A DNA stretch of 64,000 nucleotides from Bradyrhizobium yuanmingense (GTDB taxonomy: Bacteria > Pseudomonadota > Alphaproteobacteria > Rhizobiales > Xanthobacteraceae): positions 62,001 through 126,000 of the forward strand of contig NZ_JARFML010000012.1 in the NCBI RefSeq assembly GCF_029167105.1, in the 5' to 3' direction. The notes under the pieces were generated by a model that saw only the letters and a list, made by a program, of their open reading frames with translations, was not told where the DNA came from and made no database searches. Both the position numbers and the translations under genes were made by a program. Below, in pieces: positions 23,824 through 31,523 of the stretch (position 1 is its first letter; each line of letters begins with the position of its first letter).

Positions 23824-24420
23824 ATGTGTTTAGTAGTTCGATTGTTTGCCGTTGCGGCATTGGGTATGGCAACCGTCTTCACGATCCAGCACGCTAGCGC
23901 GCAATATCGAGCGAGTGTTGGCTGTTCTGCCGAAAAGATTGATAGCTTGAGTGAGGCGGCCTCGCTCGAGGAGCTTGAGTGCAAGTGCTTCAACAGATGT
24001 CCACAGCCTTCGCCCCTTCCGACGCCGTCCCCTGCAAACGTGTTCGGGTGTGAGAAAGGGAAGTTGATCGCGTGGCTCGACAACCACGGTGTTTACGGCG
24101 GTCAACTTGACCCCTCCATCTACGATGATCAGGTCGATTGGATAGTCGGCGGAAAGCTGTCGACGAAGAAGCGGTCTGAAATTGCCAAGGAGGAGGAGGA
24201 CTTCAGGAAGGTATATCCAGTGCAGAGCTATATCACGAAATCATCTTCAGCAGCAGTGGTCGGGGGGCAATGCGTACTCACGCAACGACTTGATGTCCAT
24301 AAGCAAAGGTCTAATGGAAAGGAAGTGTTCGGTACCTTTCGGATTGTGTTCGGTATCAGGACGAACGTCGACCCGCCGCGTATCGTGCAGCAGTACATCG
24401 ATGTGCTGTCGGGCCGCTAG
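23824..24420 (+). CDS. Exported hypothetical protein, last gene of the protease operon
   Basis: A 198-residue protein with a signal (MCLVVRLFAVAALGMATVF, cleavage near ASA) and a cluster of Cys and Pro (CKCFNRCPQPSPLPTPSP). The C-terminal half has a conserved-looking charged domain (DDQVDWIVGGKLSTKKR, KVYPVQSYITK, GTFRIVFGIRTNVDPP). I know no family. The ATG at 23824 nearly abuts the metallopeptidase stop, so translation is probably coupled; a TTG at 23812 would overlap it. Co-location suggests a partner or substrate of the two peptidases. Confidence 0.7.
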   Translation: MCLVVRLFAVAALGMATVFTIQHASAQYRASVGCSAEKIDSLSEAASLEELECKCFNRCPQPSPLPTPSPANVFGCEKGKLIAWLDNHGVYGGQLDPSIYDDQVDWIVGGKLSTKKRSEIAKEEEDFRKVYPVQSYITKSSSAAVVGGQCVLTQRLDVHKQRSNGKEVFGTFRIVFGIRTNVDPPRIVQQYIDVLSGR

Positions 24421-24525
24421 CGTAGATTTCAGCCTCTGATGGCCGATAGCTCAGGGGATATAGCTCAGCGGACAATGCGAGAGAACGACAATCTCCTGGG
24501 GGCTGCACGACCCAGCGCGGCCGTA

Positions 24526-24954
24526 TTACTGGGGTTTCATCCGAATTTGGATGATTCCGTGTGCTTCCGATTCCGCAAGCGTGACGTTCTCGTTAAAATG
24601 GTGACCTAGCTTGGAAGCAAGGTTGGCATCAATCGTCAGAGGATATGCCACAGAACTCTTCATTGGGACTGTCACAACATAAGGAGGCGCGTCTTGGGTC
24701 GTTTTGACCGCTTTCGCAAAAATATTCCGACCTGCCGCGTCCTGGATCTTTATCGCCAGGTCACTGCCGCGCGGGACCAGTATTCGCTGCGAGTACGTTA
24801 GCTCGAGGTTCAGAGACGGTGATGCTCGGCTGTGGGAGCGGGCTTCGGGCTCAACGACAGCAGCAGTCAGGTACTCATTCGCACAAGCAACCGCACTGCC
24901 CACGACCATGCTGCTGATCAGGGCAAATGAAAAGAATGAGGAGCTCTTTTTCAT
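24526..24954 (-). CDS. YbaY/YscW-like exported protein (paralogue 2)
   Basis: A 142-residue exported protein with signal MKKSSSFFSFALISSMVVGSAVA; a Cys follows (AVAC), so lipidation is possible though the -3 residue is unusual. The single domain LELTYSQRILVPRGSDLAIKIQD, TQDAPPYVVTVPMKS, YPLTIDANLASKLGHHF parallels the protein at 19640. It lacks that protein's long linker. It is read towards the end of the protease operon, on the opposite strand. ATG 24954 is preferred to a GTG 9 bases earlier. The role is unknown; pilotin or chaperone is inferred from the fold. Confidence 0.72.
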   Translation of the reverse strand: MKKSSSFFSFALISSMVVGSAVACANEYLTAAVVEPEARSHSRASPSLNLELTYSQRILVPRGSDLAIKIQDAAGRNIFAKAVKTTQDAPPYVVTVPMKSSVAYPLTIDANLASKLGHHFNENVTLAESEAHGIIQIRMKPQ

Positions 24955-25091
24955 ATCTAACACCGCCGGTCCACGACGAGGTTAGGACAAGATAGTTAAA
25001 AGTCGGTGACCAAACCTTGATTTTCCGATGGTGTAAATGTGGCGATTACGAAGCGAAAAGAGATACTTGAGCTTCCTCAGGAGACGTGGGC

Positions 25092-26693
25092 ATGAGCGGC
25101 GACTTTGGCGGCCACCAGCGTCCGGCCGTCAGCGAGAGGACCATGCTCCGGAAACCTCCGCGGTTCCGCTGGTGGATGGTCTACTCCGCGCTACTATTTT
25201 GTCTCCTCGCGGCCGTCTGGATGCGTCGCACGACGCCGACTGAAAGCGTCGCCCCGGCGAGGGTGGATGGCGGCAACCATGAAACAGAGCTCAGACAACG
25301 CGGCGCAGCGATGCTGATCGCTGCGCAAAAGGCAAGGCTGAAGGGCGCGGCGCTGGGACCACAGCCGGATACGATGGCCAGGCGGCAGGCCGGAGCGCCA
25401 GATCCGGAGCCGGACACAGTTGCGACTTCGACCGCGCCGCCGGCGACAGCACCGGCCACGATCGCATCACTACCCGAGCCGCAAGGATCGACGCCGGCCC
25501 CGGCCGTGTCGCCTGATGTTCAGCCGCCAGGATCGGAACAGGAAGCGATACGGCGACAACCTGAAGCCCAAGCACCAGCCCAAGCCCCGCCATCGAACGC
25601 CGTCACGCCGCCGACAGAGGATCTGGCACCGCGATCCGACACGATCGAAACATTGCCTGATGCACAGGGATCAAAGCCGGAGACGGCCGTGACTTCACCC
25701 GACGTGCAGACATCAGAGCCGGAGGTCGACATAGCCACGCCGCAACAAGCCATGGAGCAAAGACCGAGGTTGAAAACGCCCGCTCCGCCCTCCGATAAGC
25801 AGAGACCGGGCAGCCAAGGTCAGGGCAGGAAGGAAGAGAAGGACCTCAATGCAGATAAGGTTCTTGCCGTGCCGCAACTCAATTTGCCAGACGATGTAGC
25901 CCAGAAGGTTGGCCACAAAGTTTGGCTGAACGAAACGGGTGGCAATCGTGATGCGATCACCTCATGGAACGCAGGCGAGGAGTTTGCATCACTTGGCATA
26001 GGCCATTTTCTCTGGTTTCCGGCGGGCAAGCCGGCGCCGTTCGAGGAGAGTTTTCCGCCGATGCTCGAGTTCCTGCGCCAACAAAATGCGCATCTGCCTT
26101 CTTGGCTCGACCAGACTCCCATTCCCCCCTGTCCCTGGACAAATCGTGCGGATTTCCAGAAGAACTTCAACTCGCCTCAAATGAGGGAGTTGCGCCAGTT
26201 CTTGCTCGACACCGTTGCAGGTCAGGCCCAATACTTGGTGACGCGAGCGCAAGGTGCGCTGGCCAAGATCTTGCAAACCTCGCCGGACGGCGCGCAGCGC
26301 ACGCACATCATCACCCAGTTCTCGCGCATGGTACAGGCTTCGAAAGATCTCTATCCTCTTGTCGACTACATCGAATTCAAGGGGGAGGGCATCAACCCGG
26401 AAGAGACGGCATTCGACAAGCAAACCGGCGAGCGCCAAGGCTGGGGTCTGAAGCAGGTGCTTCTCAAGATGAATGGCACGACAACGGATTCGAGGGCGGT
26501 GCTCGCTGAATATGCCGATGCCGCGCAGTCCGTTTTGCGGCAGCGGGTTCGCAATATTCCAGCCAACCGCGCGTGGGAACCCGGCTGGTTGCGTCGCGTC
26601 GATACTTATCGTCGCCCCCTTGTCGAGGTGGCGTCGAACTCCAAATTGGCAGGAGGCAAGTTGTCGCGCGCAAAGAGCCGGGAGCGCAAATAG
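25092..26693 (+). CDS. Membrane-anchored protein with a lysozyme-like domain
   Basis: A 533-residue protein: basic N-terminus, one membrane anchor (about 29-44, VYSALLFCLLAAVWM), then about 200 residues of Pro/Ala/Gln-rich linker with repeated P.PDVQ and SDTIE-type units. A C-terminal domain (about 270-500) follows. LNETGGN, then EEFASLGIGHFLW, recalls the Glu and GIGH of phage lysozymes, so Glu281 may be catalytic. FKGEG and GWGLKQVL follow. Peptidoglycan cutting in the periplasm is inferred. GGAG 8 bases upstream supports ATG 25092. The GC-rich composition differs from the AT-rich genes to its left. Confidence 0.7.
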   Translation: MSGDFGGHQRPAVSERTMLRKPPRFRWWMVYSALLFCLLAAVWMRRTTPTESVAPARVDGGNHETELRQRGAAMLIAAQKARLKGAALGPQPDTMARRQAGAPDPEPDTVATSTAPPATAPATIASLPEPQGSTPAPAVSPDVQPPGSEQEAIRRQPEAQAPAQAPPSNAVTPPTEDLAPRSDTIETLPDAQGSKPETAVTSPDVQTSEPEVDIATPQQAMEQRPRLKTPAPPSDKQRPGSQGQGRKEEKDLNADKVLAVPQLNLPDDVAQKVGHKVWLNETGGNRDAITSWNAGEEFASLGIGHFLWFPAGKPAPFEESFPPMLEFLRQQNAHLPSWLDQTPIPPCPWTNRADFQKNFNSPQMRELRQFLLDTVAGQAQYLVTRAQGALAKILQTSPDGAQRTHIITQFSRMVQASKDLYPLVDYIEFKGEGINPEETAFDKQTGERQGWGLKQVLLKMNGTTTDSRAVLAEYADAAQSVLRQRVRNIPANRAWEPGWLRRVDTYRRPLVEVASNSKLAGGKLSRAKSRERK

Positions 26694-26778
26694 CATTCAG
26701 TAGCTGTTGGTGGGATGCAATCGGCCAGAATGATTTCGATCCCCCCGGAAGTCTGAGGCTTTGAGCATCCAAACGAAG

Positions 26779-26805
26779 GGGCTTCGATCGTCGCGATCGA
26801 AGCCC
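26779..26805. terminator. Two-way hairpin terminator
   Basis: GGGCTTCGATCG (26779-26790) and CGATCGAAGCCC (26794-26805) are perfect 12-bp arms with a 3-base loop. The hairpin lies between the convergent lysozyme-like and amidohydrolase genes. Confidence 0.65.
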
Positions 26806-26819
26806 TCGATGCCTTGATG

Positions 26820-27408
26820 CTAGATCCCCAGCAGCTTCCTTGCGTTGGCTTTCAGCACCTTCGGTCGGATCTCGTCGCGGATCTCGATCTTGGCGAAATC
26901 CGACAGCCAGCGGTCCGGCGTGATCACCGGCCAGTCCGAGCCGAACAGCATCTTGTCCTGGAGAATCGAGTTGATGTAGCGCACCAGGATCGGTGGGAAA
27001 TATTTCGGCGACCAGCCCGACAGGTCGATGTAGACGTTCGGCTTGTGGGTCGCGACCGAGAGCGCCTCTTCCTGCCAGGGGAAGGAGGGGTGGGCGAGGA
27101 TGATCTTGAGGTCGGGGAAATCGGCCGCGACGTCGTCCATGTACATCGGGTTGGAATATTTCAGCCGCATCCCCATGCCGCCGGGCATGCCGGAGCCGAC
27201 GCCGGTCTGGCCGGTGTGGAACAGCGCGATCGCGCCGCCATTGTTGATCTCTTCGTAGAGCGGATAGGCCATGCGGTCGTTGGCGTAGAAGCCCTGCATG
27301 GTCGGATGGAATTTGAAGCCGCGCACGCCGTATTCCTCGATCAGCTTGCGCGCCTCGCGGGCCCCTAACTTGCCCTTGTGCGGGTCGATCGAGACGAAGG
27401 GGATGAGG
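26820..27408 (-). repeat. Right copy of the 589-bp amidohydrolase 3'-end duplication
   Basis: This is the partner of 18857-19445 and forms the 3' two thirds of the intact gene. All codon differences are silent, which suggests that both copies were under selection as working genes until recently. Confidence 0.9.
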
Positions 27409-27704
27409 ACATCGAGATGCTCGGAGGCGATCTCCAGCATCTCCTCGTTCTTGTAGCGGCGGAAGCCGGTCTCGCGCTCGGCATCGACAGGGAAGATCAC
27501 CGCGGCGATGTTCTTGGAGCGGTAATAGGCCGCAGTCTCCGGCACTGTCGGCGGATGCTTGTGCGGCGACTTGAAATACTCCGCCATCTGCGCCTGGAAG
27601 TCGTCATAGCCGTCGTCGGGATGGGTGCCGCAGGGCTCCTCGGCATGGGTGTGGATGTCGATGGCGACGACTTTATCGATATCAGGCAGCTTCAGCTTTG
27701 GCAT
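26820..27704 (-). CDS. Amidohydrolase_2 family metal-dependent hydrolase/decarboxylase
   Basis: A 294-residue TIM-barrel protein of the amidohydrolase_2 (PF04909, ACMSD-like) family. The metal site is visible: IHTHAEE (His-x-His), FKFHPTMQGF, FHTGQTG, AHPSFPWQ and the late Asp in LFGSDWP. Members are decarboxylases, hydratases or lactonases acting on aromatic or dicarboxylic acids. ATG 27704 has GGAGG 5-9 bases upstream. A TTATA-GGA-TATAA palindrome lies just upstream. The gene spans the island junction: its 5' third is native and its 3' part came with, or was doubled by, the island. Confidence 0.9.
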   Translation of the reverse strand: MPKLKLPDIDKVVAIDIHTHAEEPCGTHPDDGYDDFQAQMAEYFKSPHKHPPTVPETAAYYRSKNIAAVIFPVDAERETGFRRYKNEEMLEIASEHLDVLIPFVSIDPHKGKLGAREARKLIEEYGVRGFKFHPTMQGFYANDRMAYPLYEEINNGGAIALFHTGQTGVGSGMPGGMGMRLKYSNPMYMDDVAADFPDLKIILAHPSFPWQEEALSVATHKPNVYIDLSGWSPKYFPPILVRYINSILQDKMLFGSDWPVITPDRWLSDFAKIEIRDEIRPKVLKANARKLLGI

Positions 27705-27733
27705 GGTGTCCTCCCGACGGGTTGCCGAATTGA

Positions 27734-27746
27734 TTATAGGATATAA
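27734..27746. promoter_or_regulatory. Candidate operator TTATA-GGA-TATAA
   Basis: A perfect 5+5 inverted repeat with a 3-base spacer, 30 bp upstream of the amidohydrolase ATG on the minus strand. AT-rich palindromes of this form are often sites of GntR or IclR regulators of catabolic genes. No such regulator gene is next to it. The rest of the gap up to L36 (27747-28045) holds no gene that I can support. Confidence 0.4.
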
Positions 27747-28045
27747 CGAATTTGGCAAGGCGCTGGCGGCGGCGAAAGCGCAGGCCCCGACAGTCTTTGC
27801 CGGGCCTGACCTCCAATGCGCCGGATAGGGCCGATCCGGCCGCTTCTACTGTGCATGGGGTTGTTTTCACAATTTTGCTCGTTGGAGGCCAGGCAGTTAA
27901 CATTGACATGACCTCCCGCCATGCCTTAAGAACCGCTCCGTCCCGGGCGGTCGGTCCGCCAGCGGGAAAAATCTCATTTTGCCACATTCGCGCGTGCCGA
28001 AACGGTAGTGCCGAACACGGCCTTTCGAACGTTCAGGATTCTGCC

Positions 28046-28171
28046 ATGAAGGTCCGTAACTCGCTGAAATCGCTGCGCGGTCGCCATCGCGCCAACCGCC
28101 TGGTCCGCCGCAAGGGCCGGGTCTATGTGATCAACAAGGTGCAGCGCCGCTTCAAGGCGCGCCAGGGCTGA
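28046..28171 (+). CDS. rpmJ: 50S ribosomal protein L36 (zinc-free type)
   Basis: A 41-residue basic protein (MKVRNSLKSLRGRHRANR, then VRRKGRVYVINKVQRRFKARQG), the last protein to join the large subunit. It has the alphaproteobacterial length and lacks the four Cys/His zinc ligands of the classical 37-38-residue form. It stands alone, as is usual in rhizobia. No strong ribosome site is visible; an AGGA lies 6-7 bases upstream (TTCAGGATTCTGCC). Confidence 0.97.
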   Translation: MKVRNSLKSLRGRHRANRLVRRKGRVYVINKVQRRFKARQG

Positions 28172-28287
28172 TCTGAGCGGCTGATCCCGGCCGGGCGCCG
28201 CTGCGCGCCCCGCAAGACCACGGTCTCACACGAGTTTGACGCCGCCTTTGCTTTGCAAGGGCGGCTTTGCGCGTTTAGACTTTCACC

Positions 28288-28923
28288 ATGGCAGTGAGAT
28301 TCCGTTTCGCGCGCACCCTGTGTCTGGCCCTTGTGCTGGGAACCGCCGGCCTTGCTCCGGCCGCCCTGGCCCAGCAGGTCGAGCCGCCCGGCAAGCAGAA
28401 GAAGCTGCCCGAGGCGCCGTCGAAGCTGCCGAAGGTCGACCGCAGCAAGAATCTCGATTTCCTGTTCGGCGCGCTGAAGGCGGCGCCCGACGAGGCCAGC
28501 GCCAAGCATGTCGAGGCGCGGATCTGGGCGATCTGGCTGCAGACCCCGAGCGACACCGCCGCGCTCCTGATGTCTCGCGCCAAGACCGCGGTCGATGCGA
28601 AGAAGATCGACGTCGCGATCAAGCTCCTGGATTCGATCATCAAGCTCAGGCCCGATTACATCGAGGCCTGGAACCGGCGTGCGACGCTCTATTACATGCA
28701 GAACGACTATGGCCGCTCGCTCGCGGACATTCAGCAAGTGCTGATCCGGGAGCCCCGCCATTTCGGCGCGCTCGCCGGCCTCGGCATGATCATGCAGGAG
28801 GTCGGGGACGAGAAGCGCGCGCTCGAGGCCTACCGCAAGGCGCTCGCCGTCAATCCGCACCTGGAAAAGATCCCCGACCAGGTCAAGGCGCTGACCGAGA
28901 AGGTCGAAGGCCGCGACATCTAG
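28288..28923 (+). CDS. Exported TPR-repeat protein
   Basis: A 211-residue protein with a Sec signal (RTLCLALVLGTAGLAPAALA) and three TPR-like helix pairs in the second half (VAIKLLDSIIKLRPDYIEAWNRRATLYYM, RSLADIQQVLIREPRHFGALAGLG, RALEAYRKALAVNPHLEKIP). TPR arrays bind protein partners; in this setting it is periplasmic. It lies 116 bp after rpmJ without obvious sharing of a transcript. Partner unknown. Confidence 0.85.
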   Translation: MAVRFRFARTLCLALVLGTAGLAPAALAQQVEPPGKQKKLPEAPSKLPKVDRSKNLDFLFGALKAAPDEASAKHVEARIWAIWLQTPSDTAALLMSRAKTAVDAKKIDVAIKLLDSIIKLRPDYIEAWNRRATLYYMQNDYGRSLADIQQVLIREPRHFGALAGLGMIMQEVGDEKRALEAYRKALAVNPHLEKIPDQVKALTEKVEGRDI

Positions 28924-29047
28924 CTATAACTCGATCATTTCTTGAGCGATCGCGGCCGGCGCGGATTAACCACGATCCGAGCCAGGGCGTCGCAAGGACT
29001 ATTGCGGGGCCTGTTGCAGGCCTACCTGCATGGCAGGAGCGAAAGCC

Positions 29048-29308
29048 ATGAAGCGTTTGATGGTCGCAGCGATCTTGCTGCTCGCGTCGGGAACGGTGAG
29101 CTTCGCCGACGGACTGTTCTGGGTGGTCGGCAACCGCGCCACCGGCAAATGCACCATCGTGACCAGCAATCCAGTCATTTACGGCGACATCTGGTTCGGC
29201 GACGGTCCCTACAAGTCCAGGGCCGATGCCAAGCTTGCCCGCTCGACGATCCGCGCCTGTCCCCCGGTCACGCCCGAGGAAGAAAAGCAGGAGGACGGGA
29301 CGAACTAG
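29048..29308 (+). CDS. Small exported hypothetical protein
   Basis: An 86-residue protein with signal MKRLMVAAILLLASGTVSFA and a mature part of about 65 residues with one Cys early (GKCTIVTSNP), a WFGDGPYKSRADAK motif, one Cys late (RACPPV) and an acidic tail. The two Cys may pair. AGGAG 8 bases upstream supports ATG 29048 over an in-frame ATG at 29030. This is a common type of small rhizobial periplasmic protein with no known role. Confidence 0.7.
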   Translation: MKRLMVAAILLLASGTVSFADGLFWVVGNRATGKCTIVTSNPVIYGDIWFGDGPYKSRADAKLARSTIRACPPVTPEEEKQEDGTN

Positions 29309-29315
29309 CCGGCCT

Positions 29316-29498
29316 TCAGTGCAGAACGCTGCTGCCGCGCTCGACCAGGCCGCGGTCGGCGGCTGCGGCGTAGGCCTTTGCCAGCTCGGTCTCGAGATGC
29401 TCATTGATCAGGAGCAGCGCCCGCACGGCACCGCGCAGGTCGCCGTTGCAGCTCGCCACGATTTCGTCGATTGCAGTATCGTTCGATCTGAAGCTCAT
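29316..29498 (-). CDS. Small conserved hypothetical protein
   Basis: A 60-residue, helical, cytosolic protein (DEIVASCNGDLRGAVRALLLINEHLETELAK). GGAGAA lies 7 bases before the ATG at 29498. It ends 7 bp from the convergent exported-protein gene. The pattern 'CNGD.R.A.RALLL.NE.LE' looks like a conserved rhizobial small protein, but I cannot assign a role. Confidence 0.6.
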   Translation of the reverse strand: MSFRSNDTAIDEIVASCNGDLRGAVRALLLINEHLETELAKAYAAAADRGLVERGSSVLH

Positions 29499-29799
29499 CG
29501 AAAATTCTCCGGTTCAAACCAGGACAATCCTGCCGGTCTTTCCCGCGTCCCCTGACGTTGCGAGGAGGATCGGCGCCCACCCGCGCCTAGATGGCGGAAC
29601 CGACCATGGCGATTATATGGAAGCTGCGATGACGCCCGCATGAAGCTGGTCCGAAGCCTGCGCCCGGCTTAGAATGGCTCTGATTTCATTAAGTTTTCTC
29701 GATCAGCAATTATGCACATATCCACAGCCCCAGCATTTTTGGTGGAAGCGCGCACCGCCGGCGGCGAAACTGCCGCCCGATCAGACCCGTAACTGCCCC
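29499..29799. other. Intergenic stretch with no supported gene
   Basis: About 300 bp between the small minus-strand gene and the alpha/beta hydrolase. It contains short open frames without ribosome sites, and an AT-richer patch (29690-29730) that may hold the hydrolase promoter. I see no repeat or RNA gene. Confidence 0.4.
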
Positions 29800-30783
29800 G
29801 TGCCCAGGATCACCCGGATTCTCTCCATGATCGTGATGTCAGTCGTGACGGCGCTGGTCCTGCTGGCGCTGCTCACGCAGGCCGGAGTCGTCGCCGTGCA
29901 GCGGGCCTTTCCGCCGCAGGGGCGCATGATCGAGGTCGAGGGCGCCGCGCTTCACGTCGTCGAGATCGGCCCGCGCGAGGCCGCCCCGCCGATCGTGATG
30001 CTGCACGGCGCGAGTTCCAACCTCGAAGCGATGCGGCGGCCGCTCGGCGATCTCCTCGCCCGGGATCATCGCGTGATTCTGGTCGACCGCCCCGGCCACG
30101 GCTGGAGCACGCGCGCCAGCCGGCAGGATTCGACCCCGCAGATCCAGGCGCGCATGATCGACGAGGCGCTCGGCAAGCTCGGGATCGATCGTGCGGTCTT
30201 CGTGGTGCATTCCTGGAGCGGCGCCCTCGGCGCGCGGATCGCGCTCGATCATCCGCGCCGCGTGGCAGGTCTCGTGATGCTCGCGCCCGTCACGCATCCC
30301 TGGCGCGGCGGTGTCGGGCGCTACAACGAGATCATCGCAACGCCCGTGATCGGCCCGCTGCTCGCCTACACCATCACGCTGCCGCTCGGCTATTTCATCA
30401 CCGAAGCCGGCGCCCGCAACGTATTCCTGCCGCAGACCATGCCGGATGGTTTCGTGCAGGACTCCGCGACGCCGCTCTTGCTGCGCCCGCGCGAGTTCAT
30501 CGCCAATGCCTATGATCTGGTGACGCTGAAGGAGGCGGTCGCCGCGCAAGTCGCGCGCTATGGCGAGATCACGGCGCCTGTCACGATCATTGCCGGCGAG
30601 CCCGACAAGACAGTGAGAACCGCCATCCACGCGCGTCCGTTCGCTGCGGCGGTGTCGAATGCAAAGCTGATCGTGCTGCCCGATCTCGGCCACATGGTGC
30701 AGAACGCCGTGCCGGATCTCGTGAAGGCGGAGATCGAGACGATGATCGGACACATCGCCCCGGTGCAGGCGGCCGCCGACTAA
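29800..30783 (+). CDS. Membrane-anchored alpha/beta hydrolase
   Basis: A 327-residue protein with an N-terminal membrane segment (MSVVTALVLLALLTQAGVVAV) and an alpha/beta hydrolase domain. Oxyanion loop VMLHGASS, Asp/Arg strand LVDRPGHGWS, nucleophile VHSWSGALG (Ser in the S-W-S-G elbow), acid in AGEPDKTV and base in LPDLGHMVQ. The start is uncertain: GTG 29800 gives a short basic leader, ATG 29827 starts at the membrane segment, and ATG 29674 adds a doubtful extension. The substrate is unknown; epoxide or ester hydrolysis is usual in the family. Confidence 0.85.
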   Translation: MPRITRILSMIVMSVVTALVLLALLTQAGVVAVQRAFPPQGRMIEVEGAALHVVEIGPREAAPPIVMLHGASSNLEAMRRPLGDLLARDHRVILVDRPGHGWSTRASRQDSTPQIQARMIDEALGKLGIDRAVFVVHSWSGALGARIALDHPRRVAGLVMLAPVTHPWRGGVGRYNEIIATPVIGPLLAYTITLPLGYFITEAGARNVFLPQTMPDGFVQDSATPLLLRPREFIANAYDLVTLKEAVAAQVARYGEITAPVTIIAGEPDKTVRTAIHARPFAAAVSNAKLIVLPDLGHMVQNAVPDLVKAEIETMIGHIAPVQAAAD

Positions 30784-30898
30784 ACCGTTCTCGAGCGAGG
30801 TGGAAACCGGTTCGCGTGAAGAAACGCGTCAGAACAAGAAAGCCAGAGCTTCGATCTGACCCAATCAGAACCGAAGCTCCAGCATCCGCCTCGTGCGC

Positions 30899-31294
30899 TT
30901 ACTGCTTGATCTTCCCATCCTTGTCGTATTGGGCAAGGAAGGCCCACAGATTGTTGATCTCCGTCTCGTTCTTGATGCCGGCGAACGCCATCTTGGTGCC
31001 GGGGATCTTGGCCTTGGGATCCTTGATGTATTCCTTGAATGTGGCCTCGTCCCAGGTGATGCCCGAATTCTTGTTGGCATCCGTGTAGCTATAGCCCTCA
31101 GCCGCTCCCGACTTGCGGCCGTTGAGGCCGTTGAGCTCCGGGCCGACCTTGTTCTTGGCGCCTTCGCCGATCGCGTGGCAGGCCAGGCACTTGTTGAACG
31201 ATGTCTTGCCGGCCGCGACATCCTGCCCCATCGCGGCGGGTGCGGTGGCAATGACGGTGAGGATCGTCAGCGCGCCGAAAGTCAGTTTTGTCAT
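30899..31294 (-). CDS. Periplasmic cytochrome c (class I)
   Basis: A 131-residue monohaem cytochrome c of the c2/c550 type. The signal peptide MTKLTFGALTILTVIATAPAAMG is followed by the haem site CLACH (residues 36-40), VGPELNGLNGRKSG, and the sixth ligand Met in GTKMAFAGIK. The C-terminal helix EINNLWAFLAQYD is typical. It carries electrons in the periplasm between respiratory complexes. ATG 31294 gives a proper signal; longer frames do not. It is divergent from the GlcD-type oxidase gene, but no functional link is shown. Confidence 0.93.
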   Translation of the reverse strand: MTKLTFGALTILTVIATAPAAMGQDVAAGKTSFNKCLACHAIGEGAKNKVGPELNGLNGRKSGAAEGYSYTDANKNSGITWDEATFKEYIKDPKAKIPGTKMAFAGIKNETEINNLWAFLAQYDKDGKIKQ

Positions 31295-31523
31295 AAGTGT
31301 GCTCTTCGTCTCTTCCCGGGTCAGATGGAGGGTCGTGGTTTTGGCAGGTCCGATGCAAGTGGACAAGCCGCGAAACTTTGACAGGTTTCCTGCTAGCAGA
31401 CTTGCCCCAGAGAGAACTTGCGCTGCAACAAAGCAATGCGACCTTCGGAGGACCTACCCAAAGGCGACGAGACGTGATTGATTTGCCGAGATAATTCCAT
31501 CCGTCGGACGAAGGCTTCTTAAA

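Larger units (their letters stand above)
19446..26819. other. AT-richer genomic island of exported proteins
   Basis: This block sits between the two amidohydrolase copies. Its base composition is visibly richer in A/T than the flanks, most clearly from 19.6 to 25.0 kb, and codons such as ATA, AGA and CTA are frequent there. Every gene encodes an exported or membrane protein: trypsin, metallopeptidase, DUF4384-like, two YbaY-like, three unknown and one lysozyme-like. No integrase, transposase, tRNA or plasmid gene is visible, so the vehicle is unknown; homologous recombination through the amidohydrolase gene is the simplest route. Confidence 0.7.

Noticed and set aside
24454..24500. Sequence starting GGGGATATAGCTCAGCGG that looks like the 5' end of a tRNA
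   Set aside because: The acceptor stem has no 3' partner (TATCCCC is missing), the D-stem does not close and no anticodon loop or T-loop follows. At most a fragment; it could be a trace of a tRNA-linked integration, but I cannot support that.
29718..29726. ATATCCACA, one base from a DnaA box
   Set aside because: A single imperfect box without AT-rich unwinding DNA or further boxes is not evidence for an origin.
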